Assembly: GCA_019096195.1 (NCBI GenBank)
Contig: JAGTXK010000055.1
Coordinates: 1,674,001 to 1,738,000, forward strand
Direction: 5' to 3'
DNA length: 64,000 nucleotides
Origin: Boletus sp. NGJ
Taxonomy: Eukaryota > Basidiomycota > Agaricomycetes > Boletales > Boletaceae
Positions 20,953-32,733 of this stretch are shown piece by piece (the first letter of the stretch is position 1; each line of letters begins with the position of its first letter). Both the position numbers and the translations under genes were made by a program. The notes beneath the pieces were generated by a model. The model saw only the letters and a program-made list of their open reading frames with translations. It did not search any database and was not told the origin of the DNA.

Positions 20953-21079
20953 CACGAGATATGTTTCTATCTCCTCAATCAATGTGTGCCAGAGAAGAAC
21001 AACCAGTTTGCCAATTAGTGACCATATTAAAAACAAACAACTCTGATGCAACTTCAAAGGACTGGAGTTAAAGTGGTAG
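20953..21079 (-). pseudogene. Middle piece of the large repeat-family gene
   Basis: Between the A1 duplication and the segment at 21080 the minus strand reads LIWSLIGKLVVLLWHTLIEE followed by IETYLV. This is the block expected just before the FLTISVQCTPSI block on the far side of A1, which shows that A1 split one gene. Upstream, the KHFKGLTQVMPY block near 22440 is separated from it by about 1.35 kb of unrelated sequence. Confidence 0.6.
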
Positions 21080-22430
21080 TGTTGGGACTTGACTTCACCT
21101 TATGTGGTGTGCCCTTGCTCGAGTCCATTGTCCCAGATTTCAAGGATGTCACAGGTTCAGAGGTTAAGACTCAATGTGGTCAAGCATCAAGTTGAGCAGA
21201 GGCCAGAGTAAGTCATCAAGACTCAGACAGAGGATAGGAGTAGTGTTCAAAGTTGATATTCAAACTGATTACACAAGTGTTGTATAGAAGGTTTATATAC
21301 AGTCAGAGCGACAGTATTAGTAATGGAGTTTGTGATGTAGAATGAGTAACAGTATTAGAACTGAGATGATGTCTAGCCAGAGCAGTGCTCCTAAGTGGGA
21401 CAGACACTGGATTGGAGACAGCTATGAGGTGTGACAGGAAGCATAGCTATATATGAATGAGGAAGTAAGAATACTATATCAAGGGGGTTACAAGTCCAAG
21501 GATATGAGAGCACAGTCCAAGGGAGAACATGCTAGAGTTGTGGATGGAGGTCTGGAGTTGAACTTGTTGAGTTGTATGGAATATGACAGACTATTCTTGA
21601 AGGACTTTCTCAGGAACAAGATCATACAGTACATAAGATATGATGTTATGACTGACTTGGGTAGAGGTGGTTGCAAACCTAATAAGAGACGTACACCTAC
21701 CAAGGTTACGTTGGCGAGGGATAAGCAGTGTGGAAGACCACTGGAGATACAGATGTGCTATATGAGGGTCTTTCCACACAGGGGTTGAGGACTTCAAGAA
21801 GCCTCACAAGGACAAGCAATAGAGGGAGTTGCCTGAGTGACAAGTAGCTCTGACCAGCTACTGGAGTGCAAGGATTGAGGGCTTCAGTGAGCCTCGCAAG
21901 GATAAGCAATGAAAAATGTTGCCAGAGTTACAAGTGACTTGGATGAGTCATCAGAGTTCAAGGTTAATAGATGAAGTGTCTACTCAGGAGCGAGACAAGG
22001 ACTCATAAAGATCTCAGAGAACAATATGGGTAGAATTAGATAGATTCTACTTGTCAGACATTGTATCTACGATGGGTTTATATAAATAAGGCATGAGAGC
22101 CTATGAGCCACAATGGGAAAGGGAATTGGTAAGACAGAAGGTGATGGAACTCCATGGAAGACAAAGTTGGAAGTAGAAAGGAGTTCCATATAATATCAGT
22201 ATAGTAATTGGCTGGTAGGGCCAAGGGAAAACTGGTAGTAACATCAATGAAGGTTTGGATGGGTTGATGTATAGTCTGACAAGTGGAGGACGTAAAGAGG
22301 GTGAAGGGAAGTGGGTAGTGATGTCAACAGAGGCCTAGACAGGTTGACATATGGTCTAATGAGTGGGGGACACAAAAAGGATGAAGAAAGAAGGAAAGAA
22401 GGAAAATGAACATAGGAGCGAATTGTAACA
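21080..22430. repeat. Unclassified insertion, possible solo LTR, with ~90-bp tandem repeats
   Basis: This 1.35-kb segment interrupts the flanking gene. It starts TGTTGGGACTTGAC and ends GAATTGTAACA, has TATA-like sites (near 22077), and encodes nothing recognisable; these traits fit a solo LTR. However, the 5 bases outside (GGTAG, TACAG) do not match, so a retroviral-type insertion is not shown. Inside, two ~90-bp units (21782-21871, 21872-21961) repeat with shared GCAAGGAxAAGCAAT and GTTGCCxGAGT blocks. Confidence 0.4.
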
Positions 22431-25186
22431 TACAGTATGGCATGACTTGTGTGAGGCCCTTGAAATGTTTCCCAACAAGTGCACCCTTATATCTAATAAT
22501 GTAGTCAGCATGAAGAGTTAGAGCATTCAGATCTTCCTGATTAACAGATGCTAGATGAGTTTGGAATACATTGATGAGTTGGTCTTTCTTGAGGATATAT
22601 GCAGTCTGTCCCCAAAAGTACTTGATGATCCCAAGGAGTATGGTGTGAAGATTTTTAGTTGGAGTGTCTTTATGAATATTGATTCCAGGCACTGAAAGGA
22701 GGGAATTGATGTGGTCGTGAAGTGATTTCCCTTCAAGGAGTAGATTCAATTTGCTATGTAGGCACACTATGACCACAGCCTCTGACAGTTTGAGTTCCCC
22801 AGTGGGTTTCTTGTGCAGCATCTTGTCAAATATGAGAAGCTGGTCCACAATTGTAACAGTGGTGCTGTCCTTGATGCTGGATCGGTTGAGAGCATTCTTC
22901 ATCTTTTCTATTCCATCAGAGAGCATCAAAAGCTCAATCTGGTTTTTGATTCTGGTGCAAGTATCTTTGGGAGTATGCAACTCGCCCCACTGAAAAACCA
23001 TGATTAGTCTATGTAATGTATGCATAATTCTGCATATCTGAAAAACATCACTGTATCCATTATTGGATTTTTTCTCTGCATTTGTGCCACTAACCTTGCA
23101 AGTACAACGTAGGTAATAACACTTTAACCCACCATGGCTGCACTCCTCAGCCTGCATAGGGTTGTTGCCCATGATGATCAAATTATATTGGATCAGCATG
23201 ACCTCTTTTTCATACTTAACATCAAATGCAATAACAGGGTTGTTGGCCACTTTTCTGATATATGAATGAGTAGGGAAATGAATGTTGATGAATCAATGTG
23301 GAAAACATACTGGATTGAGTCTTTGATGCCCTGTATTAGCTCCATAGGGGTAGTGTAAGGCAAACCTGTTGTGAATCTAATCATAAATTCTTGCTCAAGT
23401 ATTTGTTGTGGCAGTAACTTATTCAACATATAGACTATGTGGAGCTTGTTCCATTGTTTCGAAACATTTCCTAACATGTCATTCATGAATACAATGAGAG
23501 GTACTGTATAGTATAGACCATCCTTCCATCCAACTTTGCCCAGAACAGATTTGGCATGAGATTAGAGAATGTCACTAAGGAGGCTACAGAACTGCTAGAT
23601 GATACTTTGCACTTTTGAATGGCAAATAAAAAAAGCAACAAACCTGTGAAATGAATACCAGATTCTCCAGCTTGGTGCTGCAGATCTTCAAATGTTCTGA
23701 TAAATGCTGAAATCTCAACAACACTTATTTCTGAATCAACAACATATCCTTCCTATAACAAATAAGAAAGATTGGTCAATAAGTACTATCTCTGACACCA
23801 TTTGTAGCAGAAACAAACTGCAGTTTTCAAAGCCCTATGTCCTAGAGCAAGAATGGTTGGTTCCAAAGATTCTGGCATTCTCACTTGGAAAAATCTCTTT
23901 GGTATAAAAAATTAACCCATGAATTGTTGGAGTAGCTCATGGACAAAATAGACACTGTATTTGACACAAACACATGGAGGTGCAAGAGTATCTGGAAGAT
24001 CATTGAGCATCTTGGTTCTATGATGCACCTATGACATGCAGTCTTATCCATCCTCAGGGTATTCTTGCATTGCAAATCAAGTAAGTGGGTTTGCAAAATC
24101 CTACAATATGCATAGCCTGATCACTCAGAATAATACCTTGAATAATACAGTTTTTGCTTACCATGGCAATGGCTTTGCTTAAAGCATATGAGGTAGAACA
24201 TGTTACCTGACACTGTTGGCATCTTCTCTGTTGGCATCCCAAGGAGCTCCATAAAATGCTCTTGTGCTTTTCTCATAGCATACATTGATGGTACCTCAGG
24301 TGCACCAAGGTCCTTTGCCCATGTCAGTACTGCCATTTTCTGTGCCTGTGAGAACCTGAGGCAGGAGAAATTGAAGAGAAGGTGGGTTAAGAATTTCTAT
24401 AGAATGATCAGTGAGAACCATGATGGTAGCCTAGGTGAACCTACTGACCTTGACTTCCAAGAGTATGATGGCTCATCTGGGGAGACATATGTGGCCACCT
24501 TGAACTTACTGTAGTAGGTTGTGAAGCTCAATCCCTGATAGCTGTGTGCTGATTGAGAGAAATGAAGAGAGATTAGAAAAGAAATACAAATCTTCAATAT
24601 CTATATCATGATCTTCCAAATGAGATCCAGTTCATCAAAGTCCTCAAGTGCTAATTCACCTTCAAATGGTGGCAGCATAGTGGAAAATATAGATTCACCA
24701 TTTTTGATCATCTGTAGTATCACATTGAAATAATTGTTGACATGTATGGTATGCTTGGCTTTGAATTCATCCTAAGCTTGCCCAAGTAGTACCTCTGGGT
24801 CTCCAATGTTGCTATCAAATGGAGGAGGGTATGGGGAACCATCTGGCACAGTTGCAAATGTATCCAAGGGAGGTGTCTCTACTGGCAGTGAAAATGTAGA
24901 CTCATGACATTTGAGAGTCCCAAGCTTTAGTGGTATGTCCTGCACTTTCTGCTTCTGGAGGATTCATCTGATGCTTCTTTGATTGAATGTGACTTGTGAC
25001 ATGACGATGACATATAATAGGTTTCTTGTACATGCCACAACTTAGACAGACCTTGCATATGACATATTGTAGGTTAGTGTGAACAGCAGTGAAAATTATA
25101 GCAGATGGGGTCAAATTTGAAGGACATTGGCTATAACTTCCCTTACCATCTGAATTAAGAGGTTTTGAAGACCTGGCCATTAGCAC
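22431..25186 (-). pseudogene. 5' part of the large agaricomycete repeat-family gene (C2H2-like N-terminus)
   Basis: From the right: a zinc-finger-like N-terminus at 25186-24902 (C-K-V-C-L-S-C ... ICHRHVTSHIQSKKHQ). Then MAVLTWAKDLGAPEVPSMYA at 24336 and MNDMLGNVSKQWNKLHIVYM at 23486. FDVKYEKEVMLIQYNLIIMG, NNPMQAEECSHGGLKCYYL, INIHKDTPTKNLHTILLGII and LHADYIIRYKGALVGKHFKG fall in a 308-codon frame (23250-22324). These blocks, in this order, define a large repeated protein family of agaricomycetes that I recognise only by its conserved segments; its biochemical function is unknown to me. The Cys pattern after NNPMQAE may bind metal. Stops and shifts between blocks (e.g. 23520-24050) mark it as a pseudogene, later cut by the segment at 21080 and by A1. 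Confidence 0.6.
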
Positions 25187-25757
25187 TATCAGCTCAATAG
25201 CAAAGCATCAATGTCACACAATGTGGGAATTCCAGAAATGACCCCAGAATTAGAATTCCACTTGTCCATAACCAAAGTGACCTTTCGACACCAGGGGACA
25301 CACATGGCAGTGCATCAATTAATCTATATCTATGACCCAATGCTCACTCACAGCAAGACCTTACAATGGGCTAGATTTGTGGCCATGCTGGCCCAGTTAG
25401 GCACCTCTGGAAGTATCAATGTCCTTGAGAGTGTTGTGTTTCAGCCACTCATCAAAAACATCAGGATGATTTTCAACCAAATATCCAATTGCCAAGTCTC
25501 TTCTGCTGTGAACCCATCTGTGACACCCCTCTCTGAATGCAGAAACACCTCCTGACTGGATGTGCACATTGTATATCCTGCCAAGAATAAAACACATTGG
25601 TTTGACATTGACATTTCTTTCAAGTTTAAGAAGACCAAAGATCATAGTGCAAAGAATGACATATATTGCAATTTGCAAATAGTTCTCTTGAACTCTGCCT
25701 TACAGATGCCATTGCATCAGAACAAACAAAAGATGACATGGGGCCTGCACCACATTA

Positions 25758-27257
25758 CAGCGACCTTCAAAACTGTTGCAATGCCTAACCCTGATGTGGT
25801 GTGCACAGCCCACCACAAACACCTGTGGGATTGTTGCTTAGCATTGGTGGGAACAAACAAAGTACACACTCTCGGCTACAATCTGGACTTTAGACCATGT
25901 GATTTGGATCAAAGACTGTGGTGTTATGTCCATTTCAAAACAGCAATATCATTGCAACAGTTTTGCATCTCTTGGCATAAAGTGGGTATTAGTACTTGGT
26001 ATAGCCTCCTTTTGCCTTGAGCACTGCCTCAACCCTCCTAAGCATGCTTTCAATTAACTTCTGACACTCCTCGAGTGGTATCCCCTTCCATTCCACCTGA
26101 ACTCTCTCCCATAACTTATAAATTCCACTAGAAGGATGTTCTTGATCTACTAGCCTTCTTTTGAGGTGACCTCAGAGGTGTTCAATGGGGTTGAGGTCAG
26201 GAGACTGTGCTGGCCATATCATAGACCAAAAATCCTACTCTCCAAGCCACTCTTTCACCTTTTTGCAATATGCTTGGGATCATTGTCTCGCTGAAAAATC
26301 ATGTTAGGAGGATCTAGACCATAATACTCTAGAGTATTTGGCAGCTCATCCTGCAAAATATGAAGGTAAAGATCTCCATCCATCCTACCATCAATCTTGG
26401 CAGCATAGCCAACTCCCTGCCAAGTCATACACCCCCACATCATGAGAGAACCTCCTCCAAACTTCAAGGTCCCTTCAACCAATCTATCATTAAGTCCTTC
26501 ACCTGCTTTTTTCCAGATCCATTTTCACCCATCTGACCCTAGGTAATTGATTTTAGTCTCATCAGACCATACTACCTTCTTCCAGTCCTCTATAGTCCAA
26601 CCCTTATGAGCATAGGCAAAGTCCAAGCAAGCCTTGTGATGCCTAGCTGATAGAAGGGGGCATTTAGACTTTACCACAGCCTTCATACCAGTTTTTCTTA
26701 AGTGCTGGCATACTGTGGAGGTAGAGAGGGGTTGGTTGACCACATTGATGAGAGCCTTGGTCACCTGGACAGCATTTTCTGCCTTTCCAATGAAATAAAA
26801 CAGATGGCATGACAAAGATTGATAGGAGAAAGCTTGGATGGGCAACCTCCAGCAGACTTCTGAAGCTCAGAATGCTCTTTGGAGCAGAGCCTGGATATGG
26901 TAGAAGCATGGAGACCAGTGGTGGCAGCAATAGAATGAGCTGACTGGCCAGCATCAAGCATAGAGAGAATAGTGTTTTTTTGAGTAGAAGAAATGGATCT
27001 CATGATGATGTGGTTGGGAATAAAGAAGTGTGTGAACTATTTCAAACTCAGACATAATATTTATATGTGTATCTTTGTTTGTATAACCAAACATTGCCAC
27101 TTATGATGGTATTTCAACAAGATTGCACATTCTCTACTAAAAGATGCAAAACTATTACAGTGGTATTGTTGTTTTGAAATGGACATGACACCACAGCCTC
27201 TGACCCAAATCACATGATCCAGAGGCCATACAGTAGCAACAGTTTTGGAGGTCACTG
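25758..27257 (-). mobile_element. Tc1/mariner DNA transposon M3, decayed
   Basis: A 1,500-bp element with tips CAGCGACCTTCAAAACTGTT (left) and the complement of CAGTGACCTCCAAAACTGTT (right), flanked by TA (25756-25757, 27258-27259). The left inverted repeat is about 213 bp; the right one is shorter (about 116 bp), having lost roughly 100 bp of interior. The transposase inside carries stops and shifts. A third mariner family, distinct from M1 and M2. Confidence 0.9.
25989..27003 (-). pseudogene. Tc1-like DD34E transposase (M3), broken
   Basis: It starts MRSISSTQKNTILSMLDAGQ at 27003; the HTH is in SAHSIAATTGLHASTISRLC. After a frame break near 26800 follow KAENAVQVTKALINVVNQPL and DWKKVVWSDETKINYLGSDG, with the first catalytic aspartate, then a stop (TGA, 26525-26527). 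TLKFGGGSLMMWGCMTWQGV and MIFQRDNDPKHIAKR (second aspartate) continue to about 26255. A further shift hides the glutamate region. The end EECQKLIESMLRRVEAVLKA up to the TAA at 25989 is clear. The total span of 1,015 nt fits the 338-residue family length. Dead copy. Confidence 0.88.
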
Positions 27258-27259
27258 TA

Positions 27260-28234
27260 TATGAATTACTTGTTAATCCTAGACATAGCTGCCTTGGTGC
27301 CAGAAGTGGACTCTTGCTGAGTCATATACCAATTTGATGTGTTCAGTTGCAGTGCAACTTGTAGCTTTTGTGACAGCAAGCTTTCTAATCTCTGCTTTGC
27401 TATTGGTATACCCTCTACCGCACAAATCGAAGATTTTATTTCAGTGTTGCTGCCATGACAACTGATTTTTGGAAGGCAGGTTCCTTACCTATGGCTTCTT
27501 GAATCTTATATGGAAAGCAGAACATCAGAGTTTGATTTGAAATTGAATATTAAGACCTCAATAATATGTAACATTGCAAATTACCTAGTATTCTAAATGC
27601 TAATTATGTACACATTTAACTACCAGTGAACCTAAATGGAACCATGTGCTCAGCTCTCAACAGACTCACCCAATGCTTGCTGACACACTTGTGCTCTAGT
27701 CTGTTCTGCCACTTCCTTGATGCATTCTCAACACCCTTGACATAGTTTGAGATCGTGGACACATCCATCTTTCTGTTGATGCTCGCTACTTTGTTTATGT
27801 GTTTATGAGATGTGCTAACTATTTCCTTCAACTCTTGCTGTTAATTGCATTTGCACCCTAGCTCACTCTTACACACCACTCAATAGATGCATCTTGTCAT
27901 ATCTCAGCATTCTTCCCTTTAATTTGCACATCATGGCAGGTTTGTCTGACTTCTCCATCTCCTATGTCTACCTCTTGCCCAAACCCTTCATCTGCCACCT
28001 TGCTCCTTTGTGCCTTTTGCATGGTTGGGCAGCTTTGTGGACTCATTTGGGCCATGCTTGTTGCAATCCATCATTCCTGCAGTTTCCAACCTATGCACCT
28101 CTTCCAACATCTTCAACTTATCTGGTTACTCATGCAACACGCTTCTTGTGCTTATGCCATTCATCTACTTGTAAGAATCACCTCCTGCCTTTCCAGCACC
28201 ATCTTGGGACTTGGTATGAAATGTAAATGAAGCA
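27260..28234. other. Non-coding stretch between M3 and the inverted-repeat arm
   Basis: Only short frames without domains are seen (for example 27616-27831 minus, 27894-28226 plus). I cannot assign them. Confidence 0.35.
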
Positions 28235-28584
28235 AACTTCATATGAGCTCATTATTTTCCATGAATTTGTGCTTTTTCAAGGTATTGTCTTTGTTGATCT
28301 GGCTATACACTTTATCCACTAAAAAATTTGTAAGAGAACCATAGGAGATATAAATGACCTTTGGTTGCATGAATGTCCTTTAGCTGTGCTTCTTCTCAAT
28401 TGAAACAGATTGCAATCAATGTTCACTGCTTGGTTAGTTATCGCACTATCAAGCAATAAACTGGTTATACCAAACATCTGAAGATGGCTGATCACAACTC
28501 ATATGAGATTTACCTCTTCTGGTGATGTATGATGAGTGTCACCAAACAAGTTGACCATGATCTAATCAACCAAGTGCTCAACTC
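28235..28584 (-). repeat. Left arm of a ~350-bp inverted repeat flanking A2
   Basis: The reverse complement of this segment aligns with 43810-44205. Shared blocks include GAGAAGAAGCACAGC, AGTGGATAAAGTG, AGCACTTGGTTGAT and GTCAACTTGTT. The match continues through the A2 insertion site (43453-43470 on the far side), so the arm existed before A2 inserted. What sequence it derives from is unknown. Confidence 0.7.
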
Positions 28585-29051
28585 TATTATGACCTTTCGG
28601 CGCAAAATCACAAGGCTTGGACTACTTGCAGGTTACACGAATCCTGGCTGAACGAATCAGATGGGGAGTCATTATCCATACTGTTCCCAATCCTACGATG
28701 ACCAGAGTGGCCAAAGCTAATAGATTGTTGGAGGAAAAATACAAGTGGATTAGACTGGGGTTACCAGTCGTCAAAGTACTTCTTTATATATATGAGGAGA
28801 ATGTGCACGGACCAAGCAGTGCATGTGATAAACTACTAAGTATAGTAAGACGGAAATTAAATGGGCTGTGTGAGAAGAGCAGAAATTAAAGAGGTGTGGA
28901 TCACATGAGGTGTGACGTCATATAATGTCATAGATTCTAGACCTATCATGTGATGTGTTCCCACAGTCACGTGACTTATGAAGAAAAGATTTGAAGGAAT
29001 TGAAAAGTAAGTGTACGTTTGAAAAGTTTGAAAATTTCTTATATTATAACA
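28585..29051 (-). repeat. 3' LTR of A2
   Basis: 467 bp, matching the A1 LTR in the opposite orientation; the outer tip reads TATTAT where TGTTAT is expected. TGGATTAGACTG (28746-28757) is the self-primer segment seen on the other strand. Confidence 0.93.
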
Positions 29052-29065
29052 CTACCCCCTCTTTA
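29052..29065 (-). promoter_or_regulatory. Polypurine tract of A2
   Basis: The minus strand reads TTAAAGAGGGGGTAG next to the 3' LTR, overlapping the end of pol (TAA at 29063-29065). Identical in layout to A1. Confidence 0.8.
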
Positions 29066-32000
29066 AGACTCGAATTCCAGGCGAGTTGTTGTTTTTTTGG
29101 TTTCAGTGAAGTTTTCATAAGGTGTGAATAAAGAAGTGAATGCTGAAATAGATAAACCATGAAGCTTGCATGGTGCGGAGGGGTTAAGACGATGGAAATC
29201 ATTGACTGCATCTGGTGCAGTGATATGAATTTCATCAGATTCCCAGGTACAATCAGTTTCATCGTAACCCTTCCAATGTACCAAATATTCCAATTTGCCG
29301 TTCTTCAATCTAGAAGTGGCTATGAAATCTACCTCAAATTGCTCTTCTCCCTCTTCATCAATCTCTATAGCGTCAGGACGTGATTTGGGCTGTCCAGGCA
29401 GCATCTCTTTGTATGGTTTGACGCAAGAGATGTTCACAGTTGGATGAATGTGAACAGAGTTTGGAAGTTTGAGCGTAACAGCGTTGGGAAGGACCTGAGT
29501 CATGGTATAAGGACCAATCCATTTTTGTGTGAGTTTTTTCGCCGTGTAAGGTAGTTTTAATTTATCTGTGGATAACCAGACTTGCTGGCCGATAGAATAT
29601 TTGGGTGTGGTAGATCATTTTTTATCAGAAGAGGTGATCATCCTCTCTCGTGTAGCTTCCAGCGCTTCTTCAATATCCTTATGATTATGCCCCATCTCTT
29701 TTGCAAATCCCGTGAGATCCCCTTCGAAACCCATACGTGGTATGTAGTTTCTTGTGACTTTGAAAGGTATCTCACCGGTAGCCGTTGTAACGGTGTTATT
29801 ATGTGAAAATTGGGCGAGTTTCAACCATTCAATCCAGTCGTTTTGCTTCTTTCCGGCATATGCGTGGAGATACTGTTCAAGATCTCTGTTAATGTGCTCG
29901 GTTTGTCCGTCCGTTTGCAGATGATATGCCGTAGAGATTTTTTGTTTTATTCCAAGGAGCTTGCAAAGCTCTTGGGTGAAGGTAGAAACGAACTGTGGTC
30001 CTCGATCTGAGACAAGGGTAGAAGGAAGTCTATGTGTTGACCAGACATGGTCTCTAAATAGAATGGCAAGGTCCTTCGAAGAACATGTATCGTAAGTGGG
30101 TATAAAAATAACTTCTTTAGAAAATCTGTCCACAACAACGCAAATGGCGGTAAAGGATTGTGATGGGGGTAAACCTGTAATAAAGTCTATCGATAAATCT
30201 TCCCATGGTCTTTTTGCTGCGGGTAGGGGAATAACTTTTCCTGCCAGTGCATTTTGCTTACCCTTCGTGAGAGCACACACTTGGCAGTGATCTACATAAT
30301 TTTTTATGTCCTTTGTGACTCCTAGCCATGAAAAATATCGAGAAAGAGTGTGTATAGTTTTGGAATGACCGCTGTGTCCTGCAATGGGCGAGTCGTGATA
30401 TAAAGTAATGATTTCTGTATGTAATGGTTCGGGGACGAATATTTTGTTTTTTTCATTTTTGAATAGATTAAGTTCAGAATAGAAAAGGAAATTGTTTATG
30501 GCGTCTATGTTATATTTTTTAGATTCTTTTTGTATTTTTGTTATAAAATCCAAAGATAGAGAAACGTAGTTTATAAAGATAGAAGGAGGGAGAACTGTGA
30601 TGTTTTGATTGTGATCTTGCACTGCGTCACCATGGTCTGGTCTTCTGGAAAGAGCATCGGCTCTTCCACTTGAAGAACCTGGTTTGTAAACAAAAGAATA
30701 ATTAAATTCTTGAAGAATCGTGTGCCAACGTGCTTGACATCTGCTAAGTGTTTGAGGCTTCTTTCAATATTCTAAGTTCTTGTGGTCAGTCCAGATTTCA
30801 AATCCTTCTCAACCGATTAAATAGTGGCGCCATTCTTCTAGGGCGCAAATTACTGCAAGCAGTTCCTTGTCATAAATCGAATAATTGTGCTCTGCACTGT
30901 CAAAGGAGTGAGAGATAAAGGCAACTGGTCGCCAGTTACCATCATTACATAGAGTAGAGAGCACTGCTCCCGTGGCAATGTCTGAGGCATCAGTTTCCAC
31001 ACGCATTTCTTGATCGCGATTTGGGTACGCGAGAAGTGGTGCTTCCATAAATTTTCTCTTTAGGTTTGAGAATGCTTCTTGTTGTTCTGGACCCCATTTG
31101 AACGGAACGTCTTTCTTGGTAAGATTGTTCAAGGGTCGAGCTATTTGCGTGAAGCCTTCTATGAATCGTCTATAATAATTACAAAGTCCAAGGAAGCCTT
31201 GGAGTTGCTTTAATCTAGTAGGAACCGGCCAATCCATGACCCCAGCTACTTTCTTCGACTGCATCTCTACCCCCTCTTTAGATACCACCATTCCTAAAAA
31301 GTCCACTTTTTCTGCCGAGAAGGTACACTTTTCTGGTTTTACATAAAGATCATTCTCACGTAAGTGGCGTAGAACTTCCTTTACAACTTCTTTGTGTTGT
31401 TCTTTTGTCTTTTTTGATGTAAATATCATGACGTCGTCGATATAGATGACAACTACAGCATACATGTCGTTAAATATGTCGTTCATCATGGTTTGGAATG
31501 TGGGGGGAGAGTTCATAAGTCCGAAATACATAACGGTAGGCTCGTATGCTCCAATAGGGGTGACGAAGGCTGCTTTCCATTCGTTGCCTTCTTTGATATG
31601 GACATTGTTATATCCCCATCGAAGGTCCATAGCCGTAAATAGATCCGCATTTTTGAGTTGATCAATTAACTGCAGGATAAGAGGGAGCGGATAGGATTTT
31701 TTGATGGTTTCTTCATTTAAATATCAATAGTCCATGACCATTTGTTTTTTACCGTCCTTTTTTGGAATAAAGAAGACAGGGGATGCCTGTGGAGATTTTG
31801 AGGGTTTGACGTAACCCTTTTTGACTTCCTTTTCGATTAACGTTCTGACTTCTTCTATCTCAATGTCCGAAAGGGGAATAACGTGTCCTTTCTTTGGGAT
31901 GAAGTCTTCTTTGAGATCGATTGTGTGATCCCAATGTTTTCGTAAAGGCATCCTTTGGGATTCTTTCTCCGAAAAGACATCTAGAAATTCATGATAAGTT

Positions 32001-32728
32001 AAGGGAACTTTTTCTTTGAGTCCTTCCTCTATAGTATGAAGTTGAACCAGTTCGTAAGAAGAATTGGGTCCTAGGCCCATAATTTTACAGTAAGAAGTAC
32101 AGCGAGGAAAAGTAATTGTCTGTTTTACCCAATCGATGTCAGGGTTGTGGCAATACAGCCAGTCATAACCGATGATCATACGATGGGTTCCTAGTTTGGA
32201 TATGTAAGCGTCTATTACTTCATAATGTCCTTCGATTTCCACCATCAGTGTTACCGCATGACGGATCGGTCTGATGGCTCCTTCTGAACTGTCAGCATTA
32301 TGTATCTTTATGGGGTTATCAATAGTATAGAAGGGAATTCCGTGACGTTTAATGTAGTCCTAATCAATAAAAGTATGCGATGCTCCCGAATCCAGGAGGG
32401 ACTGAAAACGGTAACGTGACCACTGGCCATTGACATTGCATGATACTATGGTTTTGAGGGAGAATTCTCTGCCATAGGAAAGCGTGGATGCTTGGTTCAA
32501 TGTAACCTTTGTGGGTTTATAGATATGTGATATTTTTTGTTGTTTGATGAGGGAATTAAGTACACTTAAGTCTGGTGCTGCACTCAATTGAGATGGCCTC
32601 ACAGATTTCACTGATAAGTTACGTAGAACAGAAGAGAGATCTGAGATAGGAAAGTCGCTACTAGTACATGTTGTAAGAGAAGAAAGAGAAGAAAATTGTT
32701 CATGCCGCTGAGTTCCCTCTTCACTCAT
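29063..32728 (-). pseudogene. Pol of A2: one frame of 1,222 codons with five nonsense codons
   Basis: Reading from 32728: protease (LLDSGASHTFID, ~32370), reverse transcriptase (MDLRWGYNNVHIKEGNEWKA, VVIYIDDVMIF near 31450), RNase H (ETDASDIATGAV). Integrase follows: HHCC finger HDSPIAGHSGH ... HCQVCALTKG, SIDFITGLP, SDRGPQFVSTFTQE, QTDGQTEHINRDLEQYL. A GPY/F module and chromodomain LEYLVHWKGYDETDCTWESD (~29240) end the protein. All pieces stay in a single frame. Stops lie at 32360-32362 (TAG, Gln in A1), 31724-31726, 30809-30811 and 29615-29617 (TGA, inferred Arg) and 30764-30766 (TGA, Trp in A1); each is explained by one C:G to T:A change. The 29615 TGA is also present in A1. The ATG at 32728 would overlap the ancestral gag stop. 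Confidence 0.92.
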
Positions 32729-32733
32729 TGGCG

